A model generated the notes under the pieces. It was not told the origin of the DNA, did not search any database, and saw only the letters and a list, made by a program, of their open reading frames with translations. From assembly GCF_001417775.1 (NCBI RefSeq), contig NZ_BBZJ01000044.1:1-64000 (forward strand): DNA of 64,000 bases. The letters run 5' to 3'. Numbering within the stretch: the first letter of the stretch is position 1; each line of letters starts with the position of its first letter. The stretch comes from Streptomyces sp. TP-A0356. GTDB lineage: Bacteria; Actinomycetota; Actinomycetes; Streptomycetales; Streptomycetaceae. Both the position numbers and the translations under genes were made by a program. Below are positions 39,101 to 46,100 of this stretch, one piece after another.

Positions 39101-39681
39101 AGAGAGGTTCGCTGCGTCGACACCACGCCCTTGGGACGCCCTGTGGTGCCCGAGGTGTACAGCATCCACGCCGGCTCGTCGAGACCGAGGTCGTCGCGCG
39201 CACCGCCGTCCGGCTCGGTGGTCGCGAGGGTCTCGAACCGCGGGAGCGTGTTGTCGGCCTGGGCCGCTCCGACCACCACGACGCGGGCCTGCGCGGCGCG
39301 CCGGATGACTCTGCGGACCTGTTCCGTCTGGGCGGCTGCGGTGATGACCAGGTCGGCACCGCTGTCGTCGAGGTGGTGGGAGAGTTCGGCGTCCGTCGAC
39401 TGGGGGTCGAGGGGTACACCGACGGCACCGGCGCGGGTGACGGCCAGGTAACTCTCCACCATCTCGACCCGGTTGCCCATGCGCAGCAGCACCCGGTCAC
39501 CGCGTTGCACGCCGAGGTCCGCCAGGTGTCCGGCCAGTCGGCGTGTACGGCGTTCCAGTTCTCCGTACGTGACGGAGCGCCGCGCGTCCAGGAACGCGGT
39601 CTTCTCCGGAAAACGACGGGCATGGTGGTCAAGCAGCTCATGCAGCGGTCGAATCAGCTCATTGCGCAACCTGTCACTCAC
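27145..39681 (-). CDS. PKS with acyl-activating loading domain and two methylmalonyl modules
   Basis: A protein of 4178 residues. I chose the GTG at 39681 because its first residues align exactly with the start of the paralogue at 21862; an in-frame TTG at 39696 is the alternative. Loading: acyl-activating domain (1-500; YTSGTTGRPKG, YGSTETGG, NAAGKIAR) and an ACP whose phosphopantetheine site reads LGFTSL, Thr replacing the usual Asp (near 591). Module 1: KS (TACSSSL near 825), AT with GHSQGE and YASH (methylmalonyl), DH with both motifs intact (HVVRGSVLFP, DSALH), KR with LDD, ACP. Module 2: KS, AT with YASH, DH without its His (HDWLARPGTGG), KR with GGTGMLG and LDD, ACP near 4136. The protein ends right after the last ACP (KKQLLA) with no docking domain. 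Predicted chain: aryl group, methyl-branched alkene, then a methyl-branched beta-hydroxyacyl thioester. Confidence 0.95.
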   Translation of the reverse strand: MSDRLRNELIRPLHELLDHHARRFPEKTAFLDARRSVTYGELERRTRRLAGHLADLGVQRGDRVLLRMGNRVEMVESYLAVTRAGAVGVPLDPQSTDAELSHHLDDSGADLVITAAAQTEQVRRVIRRAAQARVVVVGAAQADNTLPRFETLATTEPDGGARDDLGLDEPAWMLYTSGTTGRPKGVVSTQRTSLWATASCNAPILGLDAEDRVLWPMPLFHAVSHNVGVLGVLAVGATAHIVQGAAADEILETAHEDGSTFLVAVPTLFHRMVEVARERGTGLPELRVCMAAGSACPASLHETFEETFGIRLLDSYGSTETGGAITTQAPDGPRMPGSCGTPLPGLTLRLTDPRTGEEVAAGEEGEVWVNSPALMLGYHNQPEATRAVLHDGWYRTGDLARQDASGFLTITGRVKELIIRGGENIHPREVEEVLARVPGVADAAVAGRPHEVLGEVPVAYLVPGPEGIDPALLLETCRRELSYFKVPDAFHAVTEIPRNAAGKIARRQLAELPAALLSVNPSVGRRPDVQAPAGGSGAPTDSATFLPPADAEAPTGGRALLDLVRSAVAEVLGLASAQEVPVDRALHELGFTSLAAVALRDRLSAATGRRLSAALAYDHPTAGALATYLAGELLDAAPTAEDTEPARTDPDEPVAIVAMGCRFPAGAHSPEQLWELLMAETDAVGPLPVERGWDLDRLLDDASGGGGRSSARQGAFLEDVSRFDAAFFGISPREALAMDPQQRLLLETAWETFERAGIDPASLKGSRTGVFAGVMHNGYGPGLYDRAPENLEGYLGNGAAVSIASGRIAYTFGLEGPAITVDTACSSSLVALHLAAQSLRQGECTLALAGGATVMATPAALVEFSRQGALSADGRCKAYASAANGTGFSEGVGLVLLERLSDARRRGHPVLAVVRGSAINQDGASNGLTAPNGLAQQRVIRAALANAGLVPAEVDVVEGHGTGTTLGDPIEAGALLAAYGQGRPEGRPLWLGSVKSNIGHTQAAAGVAGVIKMVQAMRHGVLPRTLHVDEPSPHVDWTSGEIRLLTEAQAWPDTARPRRAGVSSFGASGTNAHLILEEAEGEALVAGVVGDAVEDAVEDAVVSLMVSARGEEGVRALGEGLASFVERYGEVSLGEVSRVLAGRAVFECRAAVVGGSRVELAAGLRGVGDPSVAGVFRGVGPVLGDPVFVFPGQGSQWPGMAVRLLAEDGVFARRLGECEEALASFVGWSLTGVLRGLAGEPGLERVDVVQPALWAVMVSLAAVWEELGVRPGAVVGHSQGEIAAATVAGVLSLEDGARVSALRSRLIAELAGEGGMTSVAVDAETARDMIARLGLDAHVAAVNSPMGTVVSGAAGDLDRLGEHCEREGIRARRVPVDYASHSPHMEQLRDELLELLAPVVPRSSKVAFYSSLTGTRLDGAGLDAGYWYRNLRHTVAFEAATRALLADGHQAFVEVSPHPVLTLPLQETLQEVASEVPHAVLGTLRRDHGGRRDVLVAAAQAFTRGVPLHARPAAPHPELPTYPFQGDHHWLHSRPTGGDPQAVGQRPVAHPLLGAAIHTADADAVVLTGRVSVATHPWLADHVVRGSVLFPGTAFVEAAIRSGDEAGCSFLEELVLEAPLVLAEQEVVNLQVTVGAPDPSGRRTVSIHSALQDDTDGAVAQEPAWLRHASGFLRPAPAQEPDAADALATWPPRAAEPVPVEGVYEQLEEAGYGYGPLFRGLRAMWRRGDEVFADIVLAAEDAADGWGVHPGLLDSALHPDVLNELAVGRPEGTDTDQLHLPFAWHDVQLYASGATALRVRLTWSGTEGVSLLAVDPTGAPVLSVAALTTRPMAQGTATPTAELVRQSLFRTEWTPLTTPVPTADAGRWCVVGPDAEDLVRAVRSTGVDVRAYGTLRDAAEGDGPSADVLLACPSAVEPAAAPAEAARTAARRMLADLQAWLGDERFAATRLVVVTRGAVAAAPGEGVANLTDAPLWGLVRSAQTEHPGRITLLDVEPPVKPAAGQPPSADASAHGAMAVVAAVGSGEPQLAVRDGEVLVPRLTRAFDAPEQEAKGLDPDGVVLVTGGTGGLGSILADHLVTAHGARHLLLLSRSGPHAPGAAELEARLVSRGASVSIAACDAADREALAAVLGGLDRPLTAVVHTAGVLDDATTAALTPEQLETVMRPKVDAAVNLHELTRDADLARFVLFSSLAGVLGGPGQANYAAANAFLDALGEHRRAHGLPATTVAWGLWEDGGLTAHLGDTDRRRIARGGVRPLSAQQGAALFDAAVARDGATFVAARFDLGVLRRQPGGVPAVLRGLVRTPVRRTAAAGVAPDGGAGEWLAKLSEPEARRALLDLVRTHAASVLGHESAAAVPVDGVFKELGFDSLSAVELRNRLNGATGLRLSPTVIFDHPTAHTLAEHLWGTWSGDTATAAAATPVTVAHTGADEDPIAIVAMGCRYPGGVSSPGELWELVASGTDAVTGFPSDRGWDLDALYDPDPDKPGTSYAREGAFLDGASRFDAAFFGISPREALAMDPQQRLLLETAWETFERAGIDPASLKGSATGVFVGALSQEYGSTLLHEAPEGLDGVLLTGNALSLVSGRLSYFLGLQGPAVTVDTACSSSLVAMHQAVQSLRQGECGLALAGGVTVIATPGTFTAFSRQRAMSPDGRCKAFAAAADGTGWGEGVGLVLLERLSDARRRGHPVLAVVRGSAINQDGASNGLTAPNGLAQQRVIRAALANAGLVPAEVDVVEGHGTGTTLGDPIEAGALLAAYGQGRPEGRPLWLGSVKSNIGHTQAAAGVAGVIKMVEAMRHGVLPRTLHVDEPSPHVDWTAGAVELLTREEPWTAAEAPRRAGVSSFGISGTNAHLILEEAEGEALVAGVVGGAVEDAVEDAVVSLMVSARGEEGVRALGEGLASFVERYGEVSLGEVSRVLAGRAVFECRAAVVGGSRVELAAGLRGVGDPSVAGVFRGVGPVLGDPVFVFPGQGSQWPGMAVRLLAEDGVFARRLGECEEALASFVGWSLTGVLRGLAGEPGLERVDVVQPALWAVMVSLAAVWEELGVRPGAVVGHSQGEIAAATVAGVLSLEDGARVSALRSRLIAELAGEGGMTSVAVDAETARDMIGSLGLDAHVAAVNSPVGTVVSGAAGDLDRLGEHCEREGIRARRVPVDYASHSPHMEQLRDELLELLAPVVPRSSKVAFFSSLTGTRLDGAGLDAGYWYRNLRHTVAFEAATRALLADGYQAFVEVSPHPVLTLPLQETLQEVASEVPHAVLGTLRRDHGGRRDVLVAAAQAFTRGVPLHARPAAPHPELPTYPFQGDHHWLTASPGGSRGASGIGAVSAQHPLLGAAVEMPGSDTVLFTGRLSAKAHDWLARPGTGGPPVVPESALVELAARAGDQVGFGRLESLSVQDPLILPESGALQLRVTVGEPGETGARPVTVHSRRGDEGVGRPWTCHATGTLTQENPPPSWDLEAWPPAETETVPYEQRAADDGREEHRGTPSLWRRGDELFAEISLTERPRAEAAAFGLHPVLADAMLDPLRIQGAPTDSGRAWQAAEWQGVSLHASGASVLRVRISPLADRTFSLRVADATGAPVMTVESLTLRPLSRGDVRAAEAAQQDSLFTVEWTDTDLASTTGTVPAKWAIVGEDTLRARSGLMAVGQYIEAYPDLETLAATLGDASHAPDVVLVTCAPTTVGGTGEDIAGAVHDTTRRALAWASSWATTPVFDRSRLVFLTRGAVPAWDGTGATGRLDLTAAAVWGLVRSAQTEFPNRFLLVDTDAGKPAWRALLKAVASDEPQWALRKRAARVPRLARLAIEAHDDGTLPGGADGTVLVTGGTGMLGSAVARHLVTEHGVRDLLLTSRQGPGAPRAADLDAELSALGARVTIAACDVTDRNALAGLLAELPADRPLRAVVHTAGLLDDGVVPSLTPERLSTVLRPKVDAVLALRDATRETELSSFVLFSSVAGVLGGAGQANYAAANAFLDAFAHQTRADGIPATSIAWGVWAGRDLLTAGNARLALQGAGELATDQGLQLFDAALRTGLGSTVAAQWDFRVLYEGARAGQAPALFRHLLPAPARRTAQDKPAQATELRHVLAAMTTDAERDEALTGLVRDRIAAVLGHSSAQEVAAAVQLKELGFDSLTSLNLRNALNTATKLTLAPSVAFDFTTPAELAQHIKKQLLA
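29741..31128. repeat. AT repeat in aryl-loading PKS, copy 2 (offset 5349)
   Basis: About 1.39 kb covering the KS-AT linker and AT of module 2 matches 35090-36477 in module 1 with only scattered differences and no gaps. Confidence 0.93.
31223..31668. repeat. KS repeat in aryl-loading PKS, copy 2 (offset 5349)
   Basis: The C-terminal part of the module 2 KS is nearly identical to 36572-37017. About 95 diverged bases separate it from the AT repeat, and a third shared patch lies at about 32041-32175 and 37390-37524. Confidence 0.9.
35090..36477. repeat. AT repeat in aryl-loading PKS, copy 1 (offset 5349)
   Basis: Partner of 29741-31128. Differences include GATGTCC for GATATCC and a few codons near the IARL/IGSL segment. 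Confidence 0.93.
36572..37017. repeat. KS repeat in aryl-loading PKS, copy 1 (offset 5349)
   Basis: Partner of 31223-31668, in the module 1 KS. The match stops abruptly at about 37017, beyond which the two KS sequences differ. Confidence 0.9.
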
Positions 39682-39791
39682 GCTCTCGGATTCCAATCAC
39701 GTCGGGAACGGAAATGCGGTGCCGCCGACGAGCCGGCCGCTCGCGCCGGGTCCGAGCACCCAAAGTGCCGAAGCATGTTGATCGCAGCGTC

Positions 39792-39825
39792 AGTATGGCC
39801 ACAGCTTCGCTAGGGTTTCGCCTAG
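39792..39825 (-). promoter_or_regulatory. Possible promoter and operator of the aryl-loading PKS
   Basis: In the 229-base gap upstream of the PKS start there is a minus-strand CATACT (39792-39797), a possible -10. Just upstream of it is the inverted repeat CTAGG-6-CCTAG (39810-39825), placed where a -35 would be. A clear -35 is not visible. An activator or repressor site overlapping the promoter would fit. The distance to the start codon is about 110 bases. Confidence 0.3.
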
Positions 39826-39925
39826 AGCGTGCCGCGGCTTCCCCGCGCGTGGAGGGGACGTCAGGTGCGCGGAGCTCCTCGCGCGGGCCGTGAATGCCCT
39901 CGCACAGGGCCGTGCAGCGGGTCGT

Positions 39926-41164
39926 TCAGAGGGCGGTCGACGGCTGTGCGGAGACGGCGGGCTTGGCCGCCTCGGCGGCCCACCTCTCGACGAGGTCGGC
40001 CGCGCGTGGGGCGCCTCCGGACGCGATCAGGTGCTCGCGCATGAGGGCAAGCCGTTCGTCGAGCCCCGGGGCCGCCAGCAGCCCCTGTACGGCCTCGGCG
40101 ATGGCCGACGCGCTGAGATCGTCCACGGGGATCATCCGCCCCAGCCCCAGCTCTTCCAGCCGGCGTGCGGTCAGCTCCAGTTCGTGCGCGCGCGGGACCG
40201 CCACCACGGGCGTGGCGAAGTAGAGGGCCTCCATCACGCTGCCCATGCCCGCGTGGCAGACGAGGACATCCACGTGCGGCAGGATCACCGGGTGGGGCAG
40301 CCACGGGTGGACTTCCACGTTGGGAGGCAGGGCTCCCAGCTGTGTGGGGTCGAAGTCGGACCCCACGGTCATCACCACGTGCCACTCACGCTCGTTGAAC
40401 ACCTGTGCGCAGGCCTGGAAGAACTCCTGCTGCCCAACTGCCTCCGTGCCGAGCGAGACCAGCGCCACGCGCCGGCCGTCGCCGGGCGGGGTCCAGGAGA
40501 TGTCGCCGTCGTACTGCGTCGCCGTGGGACCGACGAAAGAGTAGCGGTCGCCGAAGGTGTCCCCCTTGATATGGAACTCGCGAGGCAGGAAGACCAGGTT
40601 CCGCTCGTCCCACTCGTCGCCGAAGCGGCTGTATTCCTCAAGTCCTATGCCGTTGGCCTGGAGGAATTCGATGAGAGCCGTGACGCACGCCTGGATGACC
40701 GGGTGGTCGGCTTTCCAGACCATGGCCCGCATCGAGAATTCCTCGTTCGACGCATAACTGGGGTTCACCTGGATCGAGGTGGCGTCGAACGTGCGGGCGG
40801 TCATTCTGCCCGCGACAACCGTCTCGAAGTCGTACAACACCACGTCCGGCGAATCGTTCTCGAACGCGGAAGCAGCGAGCGGGACGACCGTGTCCATCGT
40901 CTCGATGAAGAGCCTGTGGCCGTCGTCCGCCAATTCGTCCGCGGTCGGATGGGTCGCCTTGTAGAAGGCGCCTCGCCCGGAGGCGTACGTGACGGCGCGC
41001 GCCCCGCTCTGCTCGACGCGGTCCGCGAATCGTTCGTCGATCACGTAGGTGACCCTATGGCCGCGGGCCAACAGTTCGCGGGCCACTCCCAGCGTCGGAT
41101 TGATGTGCCCGAAATCCGCGAAGATGAACACGGCGACATGCAGGCGCGGGCTTGTTGCATTCAT
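39926..41164 (-). CDS. Macrolide-type glycosyltransferase (GT1, MGT family)
   Basis: A protein of 412 residues of the MGT group (OleD/OleI-like) in glycosyltransferase family 1. The N-terminal FADFGHINPTLGVARELLARG carries the likely catalytic base His20; the donor-binding motif HAGMGSVMEALYFATPVVAVP lies near 288-308. Members either add a biosynthetic sugar to a macrolide or glucosylate it for self-resistance; sequence alone does not separate these, though similarity to MGT enzymes favours resistance-type glycosylation. It is cytosolic. The ATG at 41164 follows AAAGGT by ten bases. It runs leftward, upstream of the aryl-loading PKS and divergent from the sugar ketoreductase. The sequence around its ribosome site resembles that of the PKS at 13591. 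Confidence 0.93.
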   Translation of the reverse strand: MNATSPRLHVAVFIFADFGHINPTLGVARELLARGHRVTYVIDERFADRVEQSGARAVTYASGRGAFYKATHPTADELADDGHRLFIETMDTVVPLAASAFENDSPDVVLYDFETVVAGRMTARTFDATSIQVNPSYASNEEFSMRAMVWKADHPVIQACVTALIEFLQANGIGLEEYSRFGDEWDERNLVFLPREFHIKGDTFGDRYSFVGPTATQYDGDISWTPPGDGRRVALVSLGTEAVGQQEFFQACAQVFNEREWHVVMTVGSDFDPTQLGALPPNVEVHPWLPHPVILPHVDVLVCHAGMGSVMEALYFATPVVAVPRAHELELTARRLEELGLGRMIPVDDLSASAIAEAVQGLLAAPGLDERLALMREHLIASGGAPRAADLVERWAAEAAKPAVSAQPSTAL

Positions 41165-41685
41165 GGTGACTGTGACCTTTGCTCAGCGGGCACCTGATGC
41201 GCCCGGCGTGCTGTGACAGGCTCGGGAAAGGCGGCTCACCGCGGTCCCGGCCTGCGCCGCGCGGCATGGGGCCCGGGCCGGCGACGACGGGCGTCTGGCG
41301 AAGGGGCGACGCCGCGCCGGGTGCCGGGAACGAACTGCACCGGCCTCCACCGCGCGACGCAGCTCATCAGACCAGGAATCCAGCCGGGGCGACCGGTGCC
41401 CACCGAACGCCGGCGAACCGGCGCGCGGGACGTTTCATGCCCTCTCGCGCCACGCCACGGAGGCTGCCGACGGCGTTCGCACAACCTTCATGGCGCACCA
41501 CGGTAAGCCGAGGGGATCGAGGCTCACTGAAGGGCCGGTCAAGCGCCGATCGGGTCGAAACAAACCCTAATTGATTCTCGACGAGGGCGTGACAGAGTAG
41601 GCGTGCGGCGTCCGCACGGCATGCGTCGGAGAGCCGGGGGAAGCGAGGGACGACGGGCGGGGCGGGCCCGCGAGGAGGTTGGGAC
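41165..41685. other. Divergent glycosyltransferase/ketoreductase intergenic region
   Basis: This 521-base gap holds no convincing gene. It contains a putative rightward promoter at 41572-41599, and a minus-strand TTGACC (41538-41543) that could be a -35 for the glycosyltransferase, with only a weak -10 downstream. Confidence 0.6.
41572..41599 (+). promoter_or_regulatory. Putative promoter of the NDP-sugar ketoreductase
   Basis: TTGATT (41572-41577) and CAGAGT (41594-41599) with a 16-base spacer resemble vegetative Streptomyces promoters. The start codon follows about 85 bases downstream. Confidence 0.4.
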
Positions 41686-42663
41686 ATGGTGGTCGGGGCG
41701 GCAGAGGAGCAGGGCGGGGGGCAGGACGAAACGCCTTCCCGCGTGGTCATCCTGGGGGCCACCGGATTCGTCGGCCGTCATGTGGGGGCCGCGTTCCAGG
41801 CCGGCGGCCACCAGGTGCTGGCCGTGGCCCGCAGGCCCGCGAAGATACCGGCGTCCTGGCGGTTCTTCCCCGCGGACCTGGCCAATGACGGAAGGGACGA
41901 ACTGCTGCGGCTCATGGACGCGGAGCGCCCGGTCGCGATCGTCAACGCCGCCGGCGCCGCGTGGTCCTCCTCCGAGGGGCCGTTGCGGGAGGGGAACCTG
42001 CTTCTGGTGGAGCAGGTGCTGGCCGCGTTGGACGCCGCCTCCTGCCGCCCCCGGCTCGTGCATCTGGGTTCGATGCACGAATACGAACCGCAGCCCGTGG
42101 GCACGGCCCTGGACGAGCGGGTGCCGACCCGCCCCGTCACCGCCTACGGCGCGTCGAAGCTGCTGGGTTCGCGGGCCGTGCTCGAAGCGGCTGCCTCCGG
42201 CCGGGCGGACGCGGTGGTCCTGAGGCTGTCCAATGTGATCGGCACGGGCACGCCGACGACCAGCCTTCTCGGCAGTGTGGCCCAGCAGTTGCGGAAGGCG
42301 GCCCAGACGCGCGAGCCCGCCGTGGTCCGGCTGTCGCCACTGCGCGCCAGCCGTGATTTCGTGGACGCTCGCGACACCGCGGACGCGATCGTGGCCGCCG
42401 CCCTGGGCCCGGTCGGTGGACAGGTGATCAACATCGGGAGGGGCGAGGCCACCCACGTACGCGTACTGGTGGATCTCCTCATCGCGGCGAGCGGGATGAC
42501 CGTGCAGGTGGTGGAGAACCCCGGATCCGCTCCCAGGCCCTCGGCCGACCCGGACTGGATGCGGGTCGACATCAGCGCTGCCCGTGAACTGCTGGGGTGG
42601 TCACCACGCCGCGGACTGGAAGATGCGGTACGCGAGCTGTGGGAGACGACGACGCCGGGCTGA
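41686..42663 (+). CDS. NDP-hexose 4-ketoreductase-like (NAD-dependent epimerase/dehydratase family)
   Basis: A protein of 325 residues of the extended SDR family. The nucleotide-binding motif GATGFVG is at 24-30, the catalytic YGASK motif near 154, and SMHEYE supplies the usual Ser region near 127. Family members next to polyketide glycosyltransferases reduce the 4-keto group of NDP-deoxysugars, and the RLSNVIGTG segment fits this role. It likely makes one activated deoxysugar for the macrolide; the other sugar genes must be outside the window. The ATG at 41686 follows GAGGAGG by seven bases. It is the only rightward gene in this part of the window and faces the terminal PKS gene, with two hairpins between them. 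Confidence 0.88.
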   Translation: MVVGAAEEQGGGQDETPSRVVILGATGFVGRHVGAAFQAGGHQVLAVARRPAKIPASWRFFPADLANDGRDELLRLMDAERPVAIVNAAGAAWSSSEGPLREGNLLLVEQVLAALDAASCRPRLVHLGSMHEYEPQPVGTALDERVPTRPVTAYGASKLLGSRAVLEAAASGRADAVVLRLSNVIGTGTPTTSLLGSVAQQLRKAAQTREPAVVRLSPLRASRDFVDARDTADAIVAAALGPVGGQVINIGRGEATHVRVLVDLLIAASGMTVQVVENPGSAPRPSADPDWMRVDISAARELLGWSPRRGLEDAVRELWETTTPG

Positions 42664-42849
42664 GCGTCCCGGCGCCCGGCACAGGGCGCGCGTTGCACCG
42701 CCCGCCTGCGCGGGACGGGGTGAAACCCCGCCGCGCGGCCGGGCGTCGGTCTTGATGCGTCGGGCATCGCGTACGCGGGCCGACGACTCGTCCGCGCGCG
42801 GGCGGACACGACCTCTTGGCGGACATCGGGCGCGGCGCGACTCGGGACC

Positions 42850-42908
42850 TGCGAGGCTCCTGGTCGGCTGCCGGACGGGATCGCCGGCAGCCGGCCAGGA
42901 GCCTCGCA
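42850..42908. terminator. Long 25-base-pair hairpin
   Basis: Arms 42850-42874 and 42884-42908 pair over 25 positions with one G-T mismatch, around a nine-base loop. It sits about 190 bases after the ketoreductase stop. It may be that gene's terminator, though it is longer than usual. Confidence 0.65.
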
Positions 42909-43051
42909 TCGTCGCCGGTCCCGCGGGCAGATCGCCCATCACACGCCCGAGGCCCGATGAGCACCCTCCGCCCATGCTCCCGTGCGGCGCGCCCCGGTAC
43001 ACCTGACAGAACGTCACTCTCCGTCCGGCTCGGGTGATCGGACCGGACCTG

Positions 43052-43089
43052 ACCGGGCCCACTCCCCTGTAGTAGGGAGTGGGCCCGGT
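43052..43089. terminator. Terminator of the terminal PKS gene
   Basis: A perfect 15-base stem (ACCGGGCCCACTCCC and its complement) with an eight-base loop, beginning 18 bases after the stop codon of the leftward terminal PKS. It can act in both directions. Confidence 0.85.
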
Positions 43090-43107
43090 GCTCGTCGTGC
43101 TGCGGTC

Positions 43108-46100
43108 TCAGCCGGAGAGGCGGGTGAGCCAGTCGCCGGTGGCCTCCGCCGTGCTGCGGGCGTGGGCCTCCATCATGGTGAAGTGGTTGCCGGGGACGTC
43201 CACGACGGTGTGGGCGCGGTCCCAGGAGGTCTGCCACTGCTCGGCGGGCAGTTCGGTCCCGGGCTCCGGCGGTACCGGCGGCTCGCTGGATCGCACCAGC
43301 AGGACCGGGCTGTCCAGCGGGCCGGGTTCCCACTCGCCGATCAGCGCGACGTACCAACTCATGGCGGTCAGCCGGTCGGTGTCCATGTGCGCGAACATCG
43401 ACTCGCGGTCGAACATGCCGCCCAGCATCTGCTGGGAGAAGCGCAGGAAGGGCGAGTCCGCGCGGGGCATGTACGTGTCCAGCAGGACCACGGCGGCCGG
43501 CGGGCGCCCCTGTTCCTGGAGGCGGCGGGCCGCGGCCAGGGCGAGGACGCCGCCCGAGGAGGAGCCGAGCAGGACGACGGGGCCGTCACCGGCGGTCCGC
43601 GCGACGGCCTCCGCGTGGAGTTCGGCGACGGCGTCGAAGGAGGCCGGCAGTGTCTCCCCCGCGCCGAAGCCCTGGGTGGGCAGGGCCCATACGTCGCGCT
43701 GCCCGCGGAAGGCCGAGGCGAACCGGGCGTACTGGTGCACGCCGGCCAGGGCGACGTAGGAGCTGAAGCAGACGAGGGGGGCCGCCCGGTCGCCGGCGGA
43801 CAGCCGGATCGCCTCGGGCACGGTGGCCAGTTCGGCCGGGGAGCCGAAGGTGGGCCGGAGCTCGGCCGCCGCCTGCAGGAGCGCGAAGCCCTCGTTGACA
43901 CGGCCCGTCTCACAGGCTCGTTTGAACAGACCGCCGAGGGTGTCCTCGAAGCGGGCGGCGGGTTCCCCGGTCCGCGGCGCCGGGGCGGGTCCGGCGGGTG
44001 CCGTGTCCGCGTCGAGCAGTTGCGTGTCGAGGTGGGCGGCGAGCGCCTCCGGGGTGGGGTGGTCGAACAGCAGGGTGGGCGGGAGCTGCAACGCGGTCGC
44101 CGACGCGAGTTGGTTGCGCAGTTCCACCACGGTCAAGGAGTCGAATCCCTGCTCGGTGAAGAGCCGGTCGGCAGCGACGCCGTCGGCCGAGGCGTGCCCG
44201 AGCACCGTCGCGGCGAGGTCGCGCACCAGCTCCACCAGGACGCGTCGGCGCCCTTCGGGGCCACGTCCGGCCAGCAGCGCGGGGACGGTGGGGGCGCCGG
44301 GCGCGGTCGCCGCGCTGCGCCGGGCCGGTGCCGTGGTGGCGGGGCGCAGCAGCGCCTCCACGCCGGCCCGGCCCGCGCGGGTGTCCATCGCGAGCAGTGC
44401 GGCATGGTCGGCGGTGAGCGCGGAGTCGAGCAGCGACAGGGCGTCCTGCGTCGACAGCGGCCGCATTCCGCCGCGGGCCATGCGCCGGCGGTCGGTGGCC
44501 GACAGGCCGGCCGTCATGCCGCTGGTGGTCTCCCACAACCCCCACGCCAGTGACGCCGCGGGCAGGCCCCGGGCCCGCCGGTGGGCTGCCAGTCCGTCGA
44601 GGAAGGCGTTGGCGGCCGCGTAGTTGGCCTGTCCGGGTGAGCCGAAGGTGCCCGCGGCGGAGGAGAAGAGTACGAAGGCGGCCAGGTTCAGGTCGGCGGT
44701 GAGGTCATGCAGCAGCCAGGCGCCGTCGGCCTTCGGTCGCAGCACCCGGTCGAACCGCGGGCCGTCCAGGGCTGTCACCGTGGCGTCGTCGACGACCCCG
44801 GCGGCGTGGATCACCGCGTTCAGCGGCGCGTCCCCGGGGACGCGGGACAGGAGCCGTTCGACCTCGGCGCGTTCGGCCATGTCGCACGAGTCCAGGTGTA
44901 CGCGGGCGCCGAGCGCGGTCAGTTCGGCGACGAGGTCGTCCGCTCCGTCCGCTCCACGTCCGCGGCGGCTGCTGAGCAGCAGGGAGCGTACGCCGTGGGC
45001 GGTGACGAGATGGCGGGCGACGGTCCGGCCGAGGGTGCCGGTGGCACCGGTGACCAGGACGGTGCCGGAGGTCAGGTCGGGCGGTGTGGCGGTTCCGTCG
45101 GCGGGGGCGATGCGGGGCTGGAGCACCTGCCCGTCGCGCAGAGCGCTCTGCGGGCCGCCACAGGCGACCGCCGCCAGGATCGCCCGGTCGTCGGACGGGT
45201 CCGGTGCCGGGGGCAGGTCCACGAGCTGGAAGCGGCCGGGGTGTTCGGCCTGGGCGGAACGCACCAGGCCCCACAGGGCCGGCCCGGTGACATCCGGCAC
45301 CCCGGTGTCGTGCCCGGTGGCGAGGGCGCCGCGGGTGACGAACACCAGCCGCGATCCGGCGAACCGCTCGTCGGCGAGCCATTCCCGGATCCTGTCGTGG
45401 GCCCGGGAGAGCAGTCCGCGCACCGCCTCGGAGACGGCCGCCTCGGGCGTGCGGTGCGGGTCGGGAGCCACCAGGACCAGGTCCGGCATGGTCATGCCGG
45501 TGGCGACGGCCTTGCCGAGGGCCTCCAGATCCGCGTACGTCTCCAGATGCACACCCGAGGAGTCCAGCGCCCGTGCCACCCGGTCGTCGCCGTCGCCCAG
45601 GATGATCCAGCGGAGGGACTCGGGGCGGGGCGGGGCGGGTGCGGGGGTGGCCGGCTGCCAGTCCAGGCGCAGCAGTTCGGGCCGCTGCCGCGGGCCGTCT
45701 TCGGGCCGGTCGGCCGGAACGGTGCGCAGGGTGAGCGACGCGGCCGAGGCGACGGGGCTGCCGGTGGCGTCGGTCACGAGGACGCAGTAGCCGTGGGGGT
45801 GCCCGGCCGGCGTGAGCCGCACCCGTAGCTCGGTGGCGCCCTCGGCGTGCAGGGTCAGCCCGTTCCAGGCGAACGGGAGCATCGCCTCGTCGTGGGACGG
45901 CTTGTCCGCCTCCGGTCCCGGCTGTGTGACCAGCAGCGCCTGGACGGCGGCGTCGAGCAGGGCGGGGTGGAGGCCGAAGCGGGCCGCGTCCGCACGGTAC
46001 GGCTCGGGCAGGGCCACCTCGGCGAAGACCTCCTCGCCGCGCCGCCATACGGTGCGCAGACCGCGAAAGCTGGGGCCGTAGTCGAACCCCGCGGTGGCGA

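Larger units (their letters stand above)
42664..43107. other. Convergent intergenic region with two hairpins
   Basis: A 444-base gap between convergent genes. It contains the hairpins listed at 42850-42908 and 43052-43089. I see no gene in it. Confidence 0.7.

Noticed and set aside
39682..39696. TTG at 39696 as the start of the aryl-loading PKS
   Set aside because: No ribosome site precedes it, and the GTG at 39681 aligns exactly with the start of the paralogous protein at 21862. It cannot be fully excluded.
34327..39813. A long rightward open frame of 1828 codons antisense to the aryl-loading PKS
   Set aside because: It is rich in Arg, His and Pro, has no domain, and mirrors the PKS on the opposite strand. 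High GC content makes such open frames common.
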